Source: Ailurus styani (Eukaryota; Chordata; Mammalia; Carnivora; Ailuridae). From it: 64,000 nucleotides of DNA. The notes beneath the pieces were generated by a model, which was not told the DNA's origin, ran no database searches, and saw only the letters and a list, made by a program, of their open reading frames with translations. The DNA is taken from positions 1,448,565 to 1,512,564 of the forward strand of contig LNAC01000103.1 of assembly GCA_002007465.1 (NCBI GenBank). The letters run 5' to 3'. The position numbers and the translations under genes were made by a program. This document shows, piece after piece, positions 33,259 through 44,462 of this stretch (position 1 is the stretch's first letter; each line of letters starts with the position of its first letter).

Positions 33259-35015
33259 TACGAGTAAATTATTGTTAACTAACTTTACTTCCTCGTTTGG
33301 CTTATCAACTTCCATTAGAAGAATTTGGCTGTGGGGATTTAAATTCAATCACCCAGTTGATTTGGTCCTCAAAGAATATTATACGTTTTGTTAAATCATC
33401 AAATTAACTGCATCAGTAACAACAGAAATACACACCAAATAGCAGTTACCAATTATGAGTTGGACTAAAATCATTGCAAAACACATTAGTTTGAATCACA
33501 TTAGTAATTTTGGCTTTCTAAACAAGAATAGCCCTTGCTTTTAACACATATTGTCCTGGATTGGGGAATAAATTAATAAATTCAGTTAAAACCGGATCTT
33601 AAGTCACTTTGGGCATAGCCCTATGTACTGTTTATACTGCCTTGTTATACTGAAATGGATTTCTATATGAGCTTTCTTCCAGTTGTGGTCTGACCAAGAT
33701 CTTCTCTAGGCAATCTGTAGCTGCTTTTTATTACTAATGATCTTGTTAGTAAATAGAACAATTGTTAGTTATATTGTGAGCTTTTGACAAAAACTATGCA
33801 ATACACTGTTTTTCTACCCATAAATTCATTTTTGAATGTTTGTATGGTTACTTATGTCCCCAGGAGACAACTTTCAAATAGTGAATAAAGGCATCCACTT
33901 GGTTTTTATCTCCTAAATTTAATGGCCATCAACACGATTATTTTATTTTCTCTATTTCTATTTGATTCTCTTTTTACAATTTCACAAAGTTTACCATAAC
34001 AAAACACCTCGCATTTTCATTAATCCAGTAGCTACTGCCCAAGAATCACTAAAAATCTACATCATTACATTGTTGTTATCTAATTCTTCTTAATGCCTCA
34101 AGAAACACCAATCTCAATTATGCCCATTGTGTGGATTTATGTTTTTTCCCTTTCCATTAAAAAAAAACAACCATCAACTATTTGCAATGCAATTGTTTTT
34201 CAGACCAAGTACTAATTAACTACCTTTGATCTACCTTCTGTAAGCCAAGCTTACGTTTTTTGCATCATCCAATAATTGTTCATGGTAAGTATCTCTTTGG
34301 CTGAGACAGAGTAACTCCTGAAGGGGGATCTAATGTTGACCCAGCCAAAAGAGCAGTGACCACCAATTCATTTAGTCCCTGTTACTTCAGTGGTCACCAA
34401 TGTTGTGTATTCTTCAATACATTGTTTCCACATAATGAAGGAAATTTGCATTTCCATTCCTGTGGGAATGGAATTTGTTATAACCCAAGACATGAGGGTT
34501 GTTTCAGCTTACAATATGTATATTCTTCTGTAAGCAAAGGTGTTTCAATGAAAACTCAATAACAAACTAACAAATCTCTTTCAAATGGCATGTGTCTTGA
34601 AACTACACCAAATTCCAGCAGTGGATGATGAGTGCCAGTAATGGGTTTTTCCCAGAGATACAATATATTCCCAGACATCTTTAAGTCACTTCCTAGTCAC
34701 TATGGTGTAAATACAGACATTTCCTATACTTAGTTCTGGGTAATTAATTAGATGAAATTTCCTAATTGCCACTCCCCTCGCAACCCTCCAGGTATCCTCT
34801 ATTGTTTTAAATTAACAACTTGAATGGGTTTAGGCAATTCTAAAGGTTCCCATTTTGTATGCCATATTAAACAGGATGAAGAGCAGATTCGCATTACTTC
34901 CCTTTTCCCAGCTGTTTGGTAAAGAAAGACTTAACCCATTCAGACATGCCATGCATTTCAATAATGCATTTTGATAAAGGTCAGGCAACAGTTGTGTGAG
35001 GCTTTTCTTTAAGAA
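33259..35015. other. 1.75-kb block without recognised repeats
   Basis: Longest stretch in the SINE-dense middle with no SINE or L1 that I can name. It contains a perfect 9-bp-stem hairpin at 34452-34473. No coding signal. Confidence 0.4.
34452..34473. other. Hairpin with paired TEAD-like motifs
   Basis: TTCCATTCC and GGAATGGAA form a perfect 9-bp inverted repeat with a 4-base loop TGTG. CATTCC/GGAATG is the TEAD core. Confidence 0.7.
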
Positions 35016-35028
35016 TCCCCCTTTGAGA

Positions 35029-35220
35029 GTTCTTTTCTTTTTTTTTTTTTTAAAGATTTTATTTATTTATTTGACAGAGAGAGATTACAAGTAAGCAAAG
35101 AGGCAGGCAGAGAGAGAGAGGAGGAAGCAGGTTCCCTGCTGAGCAGAGAGCCCGATGTGGGCCTCGATCCCAGGACCCTGAGATCATGACCTGAGCCGAA
35201 GGCAGAGGCTTAACCCACTG
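35029..35220 (-). mobile_element. Can-SINE, young, lacking the head
   Basis: Long T-run, young-type body, stops at TTAACCCACTG so about 17 bases of the tRNA-like head are missing. Target-site duplication GAGAGTTCTTTTC and GAGAGTTATTTTC at 35015 and 35221. Confidence 0.94.
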
Positions 35221-35362
35221 GAGAGTTATTTTCATCTTTAAATTGTCTACACTTGCAGTACCACATCCCCCAAATTAAATTAAATTTGATTTAATTATAT
35301 TGTCTTTTAAATTTTCATTAGCAGGTTTAGAAGTAGTTTTTCTTTAATGTAAACTTGCTTAA

Positions 35363-35580
35363 GGAGTGCCTGGATGGCTCAGTCAGTTAAACATCAGACT
35401 CTTGATTTAGGTGCAAGTCCCTCACAGTTAGGAGATCTAGCCCCCATGTTGGGCACTGCACTGAGAGTAGAGACTGCCTGATTCTCTTTCCCTCTTCCTC
35501 TGCCCCTCCCCTGGCTCTCTCTCTTTCTCTCTCCCCCTCTCTAACCATAAACAAATGAACAAATAAATAAATAAATAAAT
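35363..35580 (+). mobile_element. Can-SINE, older copy
   Basis: GGAGTGCCTGGATGGCTCAG head, ACTCTTGATTTAGGTGCAAG body of the older type, (AAAT)n tail. Confidence 0.92.
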
Positions 35581-36090
35581 ATTTGGTCAAAATTATTTGG
35601 GCTTCCTGATTTGTGATTTTAAATTCTGGAATATACATAACTTACTATTTTTTTTTTGAATACCATCTCCTCCCAATTCTCTATATACTTTTTCCAGCAA
35701 TCTGATTAGACATTTAAAATCCTCTAGGCCTTTGCCTCTCTGTTTAATAGTTACAATTTTTTTCTTTACAATTTACATCATTGTGTGTAACTTCCTCATA
35801 TTAATTTTCTTTACATAGACATCATTATGGTTATTTATTTTTCAGTTGTATTGTCAGGCTTACTAATTTCATTTTGATTTGTGGCCAGTCTCCAGTTTAA
35901 ACCATGTATTTAGTGTCTAATCTTCTTTCTCATATTTTTTAATTTCTAAAAATTTATTTGAAATTCTCATAGTTTTAATTTCTAGAAATGTATTTGCTGT
36001 CCTTAAAGTTCTGCCTTGTCTTTTTGTTTGATAGTATGTTGCATCATCTTCACATTTTTAATGTTCACTTCCACTTTTTGAACATATTGC
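35581..36090. other. Unassigned AT-rich sequence
   Basis: No family recognised with confidence. Confidence 0.4.
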
Positions 36091-36103
36091 ACATGTGTAC
36101 TTT

Positions 36104-36238
36104 ATTTTTTATTTTATTTTTAAGTAGGCTTCATGCCCAGGGTGGAGCCTAACATGGGGCTTGAACTCACAACCCTGGGATCAAGACCTGAGCTGATACC
36201 AAGAGTTGGATGCTTAACTAACAGAGTCACCAGGCACC
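36104..36238 (-). mobile_element. Can-SINE, internally shortened
   Basis: Begins TTTATTTTTTATTTTATTTT, ends AGAGTCACCAGGCACCT. The GA-rich middle is absent. Flanks ACATGTGTACTTTA and ACATGTGTATTTTA form the duplication. Confidence 0.88.
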
Positions 36239-36251
36239 TCACACATGTGTA

Positions 36252-37234
36252 TTTTAAATGCAACATCAAAAATTTTCAATTATCCTTATTCTTTGGCAGC
36301 CTGATTTTGCTCTATGTTTATATTACTTCTGATTTTTGGACATGGTAGGTTTTAAATGAATTCTTAAATTTATTTTTTATTATGTAATGCTTTAGTTGGT
36401 AGTGCTTAAAGATGTCTGGGAATATATTGTATCTCAAAAAATTATTTGTGTTTACTGTTACAAATTACATGAAGTATTTATAAATTGAATCTATTTAAAC
36501 TAGAACCTTCACTTTGAAATTTAGGTCATTCAGATCATGTTAGGTTCACTTAGGTGAATGCAAGTTTGTAATTATGAATTCGCAGGGAAATTTTTATTTT
36601 CCCTCTTCCCAACTTCTATCTGGAACAAGGCCCTTCTTGGAGTGTTTTGTTTTCCTAATTTACCCATGAAATATGTTCACCTTTAGAATCGTTGGATTAC
36701 GTGTCATTTACTTGAGTGCTAGGCTTCATATGTTTTCCCAGGCAACACGTCCTGTACCATCTGTGTTGTGCATTAAGTATAGTTGCAAGGGCAGCAGAGA
36801 TTTACTGATACTCCAAGTTCAGTGTCCACTCATGTATCGAAAGTTGGGATTCACTTTGTCTCTGGTTTCTAAGAATTTCCTATATTTTTCTCCCTACTGG
36901 TCAGAATTTTTTTTTTTCTGGACAGGAGTTTTTAAAATGTGTAATTATCTAGCATTGTGAGTTTTTTCTTCAGGAATAATTCCCTTTTGAATATTTCTCA
37001 TGTATCACATCCCCCAAATTAAGCAGCACTTATTGTCATTCCTGAAAGAAGCACTTTTAGAATACTGTCTTGCATATGTCATTTAAAATTATGGGCTACT
37101 GCATTATAGGGCATTTTACAATAAGGTACTTGTCTGAGTTGAAAACATAGATTGTAGAAAACATGGTCAGTTAGGACCTGGAAATGCTGAAAATATTATG
37201 CCATTTATTTCAGTAATCTCAAACATTCATTTCC
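36252..37234. other. Unassigned sequence
   Basis: No repeat or gene recognised; probably old repeat decay. Confidence 0.4.
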
Positions 37235-37690
37235 TGATTTACAGGGTAGGGACTCAGAGCAGGCTGCCCCAGGATGGCATAAAGATTATTTTGAGTTCAA
37301 ATTAAACAAAACCTAGTAGATACCTCCCCATCAACTGCTTAAATTTACATTGGAAAGGAAAGCCAAAACAGGAAGAGAGCTATTAACAGAGACTCCCTTT
37401 TCCCTAAGGAACTTACATGCATAAGAGGGCAACCTTGTTTTTTCAAACATTCCTTTCACCTTATGGCTAATGAGCTTTCTCTTCTGTGTATCCTCAGGCC
37501 CCCTCTCCTTAGCTCACATAAGCTTCCTGTTTGTTGCCTCATTGTCTTTAAAATTTCATGTCTGTGTGGATTTCCCATATATAAGCCTATTAAATTTGAT
37601 TTTTTTTCCTGTTAATCTGTCTTGTGGCAATTTGATTCTAGGTCTAGCTAGAAGGACCATAAGGCAGAGGAAGGTCTTCCTCCCTGACAA
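37235..37690 (+). mobile_element. Solo LTR, copy B
   Basis: Inverted homologue of 31531-31977. It carries a TATA-like CATATATAAG near 37577-37586, a polyadenylation-type ATTAAA at 37589 and the U5-like TTCCTGTTAATCTGTCTTGT. Similarity may extend a little past 37690. No gag/pol sequence is attached. Confidence 0.75.
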
Positions 37691-37868
37691 TGTCATGTAC
37701 TTTTCTCTGCATTGTACAAATGGAATTACAAAGTAAAATCCCAAACCTACAGCTCTTCTTTTGGGAGGTCTTCCATGACCATCAGGGGAAAAAAAAAAAA
37801 AAAAAGGCAAGTATGTCTGAACCCAATACATTTAAGTTAACAAATAACAAATGCTTGGCCATTATGCT

Positions 37869-38350
37869 CTGAGAAAACTCTGTTCACTTGTTTGGTTTAT
37901 AAGCCTGTTTTGCAGAAAGTTGGCCCAGAACCAATAAGAGGAATTAAGATGAATAAACCGGGAAGAAAGAGTTCTTGCAGTTGAACAGAAGGGACCCAGT
38001 AAAGGAAAGTAACCTCTATGAGGATATACCCAGCGATTTCCCTCATTTGTCATGCTTGCTAGTCCACTTTTTGAACATGCCTCCCATAAAGTGGCATGAT
38101 TCCTGAATGTGCATGCCCAGAAAGGGTGTTACCTCCCCTTATCTCTACAGCCAATCAGCATATTTCATATCCTGACCCCTTCCCTTAAATACATCCAACC
38201 CAACAGAGATGATTTTAGAAATCTTCTCCCTTCCCCTTGCTTGGTGCCTTGAAATAAAACCATTTTTCTGTCCTGAAAAAAAAAACAGGGTAATTGTTTG
38301 GCTTACTGTGTGCATTTGGCAATGCACTGTTGTCTGATAATTTGTCTTTA
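37869..38350 (+). mobile_element. ERV1-like solo LTR, different family
   Basis: Has an LTR layout: TGAGAAAACTCTG start, CCAATCAGCA at 38151, TATA-like CTTAAATACATCC near 38184, AATAAA at 38253, then a U5-type TAATTGTTTGGCTTACTGTG and an end near TTTGTCTTTACA. Not similar to the LTR just upstream. An A-run interrupts it at about 38277. Confidence 0.7.
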
Positions 38351-38354
38351 CACC

Positions 38355-39890
38355 AATATTGTTTCATATATCTATATCTATGTTTCATGTATATATTTGT
38401 CATAAAAATCATCATAAACTAGATGAATAAATATTCTCTTTACTTTGTTAAACTCTTAAGCAGCAAGGATGGTGTTGGCACAAGACAGAAATATGCTTTA
38501 CAGCTCTAGTTATAAACTTAGAAAAGAGCCATGATATAAAGTAAGACACTATGTAAATATAATCCTTTAAAACTATCACGTTTATACACTCAATAATTTT
38601 TCATTATATTTGCATAGTGGTATGCTAAAATATTGAAGAATGGTGACTTCATATATCAAATGCACTATAAAGTATTTTAACCACAATAATTTTTACAATA
38701 TTAATTAAATTTTAAAAATCTATGATATATGAAAAATTCCACTATTTTTATATACTGCTGATAAGTTAATACTCAAAATGCTAATCCCCTACAGTCAAGC
38801 TATATTGAATATGTGCTATTCATAGGCTTTTAAAATTTATTAAGATCCTTATTACAAATGAGGAAATATAAAATTAATTTTGTTCCAGAAGATGATTTAT
38901 AGCAACATGTTATTTTTATGGTGACTAACATATACACCCTTTACTGAACAAATTGAAGAAAGAAAACTGCAGATAAAATTGTCACTTAGATAAAGTGTTT
39001 GCAATGAGTTTTTGTGTGTACTAGGAAACTGTTTTATATATGCCTGTCATAATGCTGTGTTTGCAGTTCAGTAAATATATGGCTTAAGCCAAATAACTGT
39101 GTCAGCAGTTGATTACAGATCAATATGTTCACAGAACTGCTGAGTGTTGAATTAAGAGGAAAAAGTTCTGTTTCAGAGACAAATAGCATTGATGACTCAA
39201 GAAAACTGTTTCTTCAGGATATACTTCTGATATATAAAACAGTGTAACATATAGCTTACAGTAACTTTTTAAATCACTGCTCATTCAAATAACTAGTTAT
39301 AAAACTTTATTTGATTAAATTATCATATCAAATATTTTTAGATGTAGTTTTATAAAGTATCCTTAGGTCATAATCATCCACCAAAGATGTAAGTCAAAAT
39401 GTAATTTCTTAACAATATCACTTATGGTTTTATGATTTTTTTAAAAATTTTGAGGTTTTTGATGCTAATACACATAACATAGCAATTTAATTAATTTAAC
39501 AATGGGTATAAAACGTTTTTTGTACCACACTATATTCTGATGATGCAACTATCTGGGCTTAAATTTTTTATGAAAGGAGAAAGATTTTTTGAAACTTTAT
39601 TGAACTTTCACCTTTTACATATTACATGAATTATTATATCAATAAAGCATAAAATTCTAAGTCAATTTTGGAGTCATAATATATTTAAATAAATACTGAA
39701 AATATTTCAAATAGCATGTACTATGTTAGTAATTAAGTATTTCTTCATTAATCATTTACATCTGTAAATAGTTTTTTCCCTTAATGACTTTAAAGGAAAA
39801 TTTTTCTCCCAACAAAAGGTCTTTCATTATTGAAATTCTCTACAATTATATAGCTTCCTGACTCTTTATGATAACCTAATGAAGTTTACA
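38355..39890. other. Unassigned AT-rich sequence
   Basis: No repeat or gene recognised. GGCTTAAGCC at about 39081 is a short palindrome. Confidence 0.4.
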
Positions 39891-39971
39891 AATTATGCAC
39901 TAAGTCATTTTATTCTCAAAATAAGTGAGAGATTTTGGAATCATTACCATAATTTTTAAAAGTAGGGAAAC

Positions 39972-40076
39972 TTGTCCATGGCTGGCTCAGTCTGTAGAGC
40001 ACACAACTCTTGATCTCAGGATGGTAGTTCAAGCCCTACATTGGGCTTGGATCCTACTTTAAAAAAAAAAAAAAAA
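39972..40076 (+). mobile_element. Short tRNA-Lys-type SINE
   Basis: GGCTGGCTCAGTCTGTAGAG, ACTCTTGATCTCAGG, GTTCAAGCCCTACATTGGGC then a pure A-run: tRNA-like part without the CT-rich block. Left flank AAAGTAGGGAAAC recurs as AAAGTAGAGAAAC after the next SINE. Confidence 0.85.
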
Positions 40077-40085
40077 GCGAATTCC

Positions 40086-40272
40086 TTGGGCACCGGGGTG
40101 ATACAGTTGGTTAAGCGTCTGTCTCGGTTTTTGGCACAGATTGTGGTCTCAGGGTCCTGAAATCGAGCCCAGGGTCAGGCTCTGCGCTCAGATTTTCTCT
40201 TCCTCTTTCCCTGTCCTTCCCACTCATGCTCTCTCTCTTTCTCAAATAAATAGATAAATCTTAAAAAAAACC
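40086..40272 (+). mobile_element. Can-SINE adjoining the short SINE
   Basis: TTGGGCACCGGGGTGATACA head, older body, CAAATAAATAGATAAATC tail. Its right flank duplicates the left flank of the short SINE, so it either landed in that SINE's tail or was inserted with it. Confidence 0.9.
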
Positions 40273-40395
40273 TAAAGTAGAGAAACAAGTTCTGAGATGA
40301 TAAATGGCTTATATAAGGCACCGATGTTAACAGTAATAGAGAGAAGATTTTGAGATGAGGTCTTCTGATTCTAAACACTACGTCTGCTCTCTTAC

Positions 40396-40914
40396 TAAAT
40401 TTAAGTAAACAAAAGTACTTGAATTTGCATTTTTGCCACAGGATGTTGCCAGATTTAGCTTAATAATATAAAATAAATTATACATAAAAAATAATGGCAT
40501 GAACAACTTGAAACATGCAATTCTTATCTCATGCTTTGCAATTAGTATTCAAAGACAGAACTTTTGTGAAAACAGTGTATAGTAAGGGTCTAAGGCTTAT
40601 ATAGAGTTAAAAAATGAGTGGGGTTTGGTAGGATGGGAAGTGTTTCCTTATTTTCGGTCATTTGTATCTTCAATTCTTTCTGTCCTCTTCAGGATTGGCA
40701 AATCTCCACTGGTTTAGAAACATTTTTGAAGCACTGAATTTTTTTCTTGAGCTTAGAAAGGCTTAAACCTATTTCGTTGAATAACTTTTCCATTTTCCTC
40801 TTAGTGCCTTGTCATCTCACTTGGGTGCTGCCTTGTAATGCAAGTAGTTCCCACTGCTCTTAGTCCTGGAAGACTCTGTCTTTTCCCTAACCAGTAGAAA
40901 CCTCTTATTCTCTT
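40396..40914. other. Unassigned sequence
   Basis: No repeat or gene recognised. Confidence 0.4.
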
Positions 40915-41200
40915 TTAATTGAAGTATGATTGACACACAATATTACATTAGTTTCATGTGTACATCATGGTGACTCAAAAACTTTATACATTATGCTATG
41001 CTCCTCAAAAGTATAGCTACCATTTGTCACCATGGAACACTATTACAATATCATTGACTATATTCCCTATGTTGTACCTTTTATCTCTGTTACTTACTCA
41101 TTCCACAACTGGAAGTCTGTATCTCCCACTCCCCTTCACCCATTTTGCCCATTCTCTCTGACCTCTCCCCTCTGGCAATCTATCTTTGTCCTAAGAGTCC
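40915..41200 (-). mobile_element. L1 3' end, antisense
   Basis: TTAATTGAAGTATGATTGAC, ATTAGTTTCATGTGTACATC, ACAATATCATTGACTATATT and CCCCTTCACCCATTTTGCCC are the complement of the L1 3'UTR that ends ..CAATTATACTTCAATAAA. The overlapping frames at 40958-41229 are shadows of it. Confidence 0.7.
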
Positions 41201-41262
41201 TAAAGATGAAAAAAAAAGAAAAATATTAAACAGCAATTTTTTGCCTAAATACAGTTTTTCTT

Positions 41263-41465
41263 GTGTTTTGTTTTGTTTTGTTTTTTTACTTCGAGAGAAA
41301 GGGAGACAGACACAGTAGGGGAGGGGCAGAGGGAGAGGAAGACTCAAGCAGGCTCCATGCCCAGCAAGGAGCCTGACGTGGGGCTCGATCTTATGACTCT
41401 GAGATCATGACCCGAACCAAAATCAAGAGTCTGATACTTAATGGACTGAGCCACCCAGGCATCCC
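41263..41465 (-). mobile_element. Can-SINE, older, reverse
   Basis: TTTTG-rich tail, GA-rich middle, ends GAGCCACCCAGGCATCCC. Confidence 0.92.
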
Positions 41466-42607
41466 TTGACTATAGTTTTTAAAGGCTAATTATGTTTAAT
41501 GGGAGCAGTGGGTGGTTAAAGATGGGATATTCTTGGGGCTTAACTTTTTTGTTGCTAAGGCTAGAGTTAAATGGGAATATTTGACAGAAAAGTTTGCTCA
41601 CAGATTTTGGGAATTTATAAAGCTAACAGAAAAGGAATATACATCCTTTGCTACAAGGAATAAAGTTCCACTATACAATGGGTATGGTTGAGTAAGTTAG
41701 CCAAATCTACCTGGAAATATTAAACAAAATAAAAACAATAAAAACTTCCTGCTTTATTGTTTTGATGTGATCCCTTTCTCAGATTGAACAGCTCAAATTC
41801 CTAACAGAATGAATTTTTCAAATGCACACATACAGAAACAATCACAGTACTATATGTTTTGTGAGATTTTTGTATCATCAAGCATAAAGAGACATTCAAT
41901 AGAGAAAAAGAGATAACCCGAAAAGAGCTTCTCATAATTAATGCAAAGTATAAAATAGCAATAAGTAATAGCTTAAAATTCAGACAATTTTTATGAATTT
42001 AGAATCCTGTGTTCTATCACACTATTAGTGTGATGTGAAAGATAAGTAAAGGTATTTTCAGACAATACTTGGGTTCCTTTAGAAATGTCACTTGAAGAGA
42101 TGCTTAACTAAAATATGGAAGTTAACTATGAAAGGTTAATGTAAGGAATATAGGAATGAAAGGACCAAACCAGATAGAGTAATAAAGGGTAGCCCTGGTA
42201 TAACAGCAGTGTTCTGGAATGAAAACAATGGATCTAGAATGAATGAGCATGGTAATGTCCTTCCAGACCACTATATTCAAATATTTTTAAAAGCACTGTT
42301 TCTGTGATATCCAGAAAAAAAATAAATTTAAAATTGAACCCTGAATATAAAAATACAAAAAGATGTTATGAACTTACTTTAAAATAATTTCTGAATCATA
42401 AGATAATGCTTAACAAAATAAATACTGTGCACAGATGGTTCTCACTGTGAAGAAAAAAATCATGTGTTATTTACTAGTTACAAAAAAAAATCATCACTTA
42501 CTAAGTTTATAACAACATGTATGCTATCCAGATACTTTGCCTATAAAATTAAGCAGTTGTTCCTGTGCGTTGAGCATGACAAATTTCATTAAGGTATACA
42601 GATGGGA
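41466..42607. other. Unassigned sequence
   Basis: Nothing recognised except a small perfect hairpin (ATCACACT-ATT-AGTGTGAT) at 42016-42034. Confidence 0.4.
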
Positions 42608-43560
42608 AAGGAAGATCACACCAAGCAATCACACTTCTAGGTATGCGCCCAACTGATTTACAAGAGATGCACATAAAACAAAACAAAACAAAAATCCAAA
42701 AAACAACAACAAAAAGACCCTGCATACAAATGTTTACAGAGGTTTCATTCACACTCATCAAAAACCTGATGCAACCAAGATATCCTTGAATAGGTGAATA
42801 GATTAACAAACTGAGGTACATTCATACAATTAAATATTATTCAACAATAAAAATAAATTAGTTCTAGAGCCATTAGAAGACATGCATGAATCTTAAATTT
42901 ATATTGCTAAATGAAAGAAGACAGTTTATAAAGGCTACACTATAAATGGTACCAGTTTTAGAACATACTGGAAAAGGCAAAACTATAGCCAAGATAAAAA
43001 TGTCATGGGTCACTATGGATTTAGGGGTTGTTATGGGCTGAACTCTGTCTCTCAAAATTCATGTTAAAGTCCTAAACTTATAATACCTCAGAATGAAACT
43101 GTATTCTAAGGTTTTTTTACAAAGGTAAGTTAAAATGAGGTTTTTAGAGTGAGCCCTAATCCAATTTAATTGGTATTCTTACAAGAGGAGATGAGGACAC
43201 ACAAAGAGACACCAGGAGTGTGCATATTTAGAGAAAGACCATGTAAAGAGGTAGCAAGAGAATGGCCATCTGAAAGCCAAGGAAAGCGATCTCAAAGGAA
43301 ACCAACTGTGCTTGCATCTTGATCTTGGACTTCAAACCAACCTCCAGAGCCATGAGACAGCAAATTGCCATTTTTTAAATCACCTAGACTGTGGTATTGT
43401 GTTGTGGCAGTCCTAGCAAAATAACACAATAGAAGTAGGGGGACATCGAATGACTGAGGCACAGAAGATGTTATAAGTGGTAAAAGTATTCTATATGATA
43501 TTGCAGGATAAATTAACACTCTAGTTGATAAAAAATTTTTCCTCACAAGGGTATGGGTTA
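42608..43560 (+). mobile_element. Ancient L1 (L1M) ORF2 end/3'UTR, sense, with MaLR insertion
   Basis: CAATCACACTTCTAGGTATG, TACAAATGTTTACAGAGGTT, ACCAAGATATCCTTGAATAG, GGTGAATAGATTAACAAACT, GAAAAGGCAAAACTATAG follow L1 order. The 3'UTR resumes after the LTR at about 43436 (CTATATGATATTGCAGGATA). Confidence 0.75.
43029..43428 (+). mobile_element. MaLR-type LTR nested in L1
   Basis: Starts TGTTATGGGCTGAACTCTGT and ends ..CAAAATAACACA. Contains GTGAGCCCTAATCCAATTTA, TCTTGATCTTGGACTTC and CCTCCAGAGCCATGAGACAG, the usual MaLR LTR order. TAGGGG occurs on both sides (43022 and 43436). Confidence 0.8.
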
Positions 43561-44121
43561 ACAATTATGATAACACTATACACAAACAACTGAGTCAGTT
43601 GAAGGCAGAAAGTGGGAGCCATGTTTCTCCCTGCTAGAATGGGAGGTTACAGAAAAGCAAGGAGAGAAGCCTGTAGTGCCCAATGCTGCTAATGGGTTAG
43701 AGTTGGAGACAGGAGTAGAAAGCCATTTTAGCTAATATAGTTATAAATATTACACATATATGATTATACACATGTATACACATTTATTTATATTTTTATA
43801 TTTATGTTTAATGTGTATAGTCACACGTATAGATATATAGTTATGGATACATACAGAAATACTTATAGATATTTATGTATATTCATGTTAGTATGGAATT
43901 TAAGTATTTCATTAAATTGTGTGATTAAGAGATAAATTTTGATTCAATCATATTATCCCTAAATGTCTAGATAAATATGAAATGCTTTGGCAATGTATTT
44001 GTTTTTATTTTTAAAGTGAGCGAATATATATATATGTATAATATATACATATATATGTATGTGTGTATGTATATATTTATTTATTTATATGACTATTACA
44101 TCTTTAGTATTCCTTTCAGTA
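43561..44121. other. Unassigned, ends in TATA/TATG-rich tract
   Basis: 43740-43880 and 44022-44095 are AT-rich alternating tracts. Otherwise nothing recognised. Confidence 0.4.
44022..44095. repeat. (TA/TATG)n tract
   Basis: Imperfect TATATG/TATGTG units, self-complementary in places. Confidence 0.85.
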
Positions 44122-44462
44122 TGATAAACTTGAGACAAGCTTCTCCTGACTGTAGGCTCCTGACCTTTTTTACTGGAGCATTTACTTTAGAAAAGTTGTA
44201 AAGTTCTTTTCTTGTAAAAGTTCTTTCTTCAGAAAGAAGTGAGAGAGTTTACTTAATTTTTGGGTAAAGCCATCTAGTAAACAGAAATGGTCTTTGGTAT
44301 TCCCCTTACCCAGCCACTTAAAAAAATTATTAATAAAAAAATAAAACCTTTTATCCCCCCAGGGGAGTCAAGTTCGACTGAGTTCTGCTCTTTTTCCTCT
44401 ACTGCAGTAATTCTGAATAAAGCTTTTCTTGCCTGTTTGTCCCCTGCAATTTTTGTAGTGAC
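44122..44462 (+). mobile_element. Probable ERV-like solo LTR
   Basis: TG start (TGATAAACTTGAGACAAGC), CTCCTGACTGTAGGCTCCTG, then TTCGACTGAGTTCTGCTC, AATAAA at 44416 and AGCTTTTCTTGCCTG, ending near TAGTGACA. The pattern of a polyadenylation signal followed by a U5-like segment suggests an LTR; family not resolved. The frames at 44274-44579 on both strands lie mostly inside it. Confidence 0.5.

Larger units (their letters stand above)
39895..40395 (-). mobile_element. MIR relic split by SINEs
   Basis: Left part (CATTTTATTCTCAAAATAAG..ATTACCATAATTTTTAAAAG) and right part (AGTAGAGAAACAAGTTCTGA..GATGAGGTCTTCTGATTCTA) read as one antisense MIR core once 39972-40272 is removed. Confidence 0.65.

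Noticed and set aside
31531..37690. A single provirus bounded by the two related LTRs
   Set aside because: The LTRs are in opposite orientation and the interval has SINEs and unassigned sequence but no retroviral genes.
39972..40076. Possible tRNA-Lys gene
   Set aside because: The tRNA-like segment is followed by a long A-run and flanked by a target-site duplication, and the fold-determining positions are diverged; it is a tRNA-derived SINE.
40958..41229. Two overlapping 65-67-codon plus frames
   Set aside because: Antisense shadow of an L1 3'UTR.
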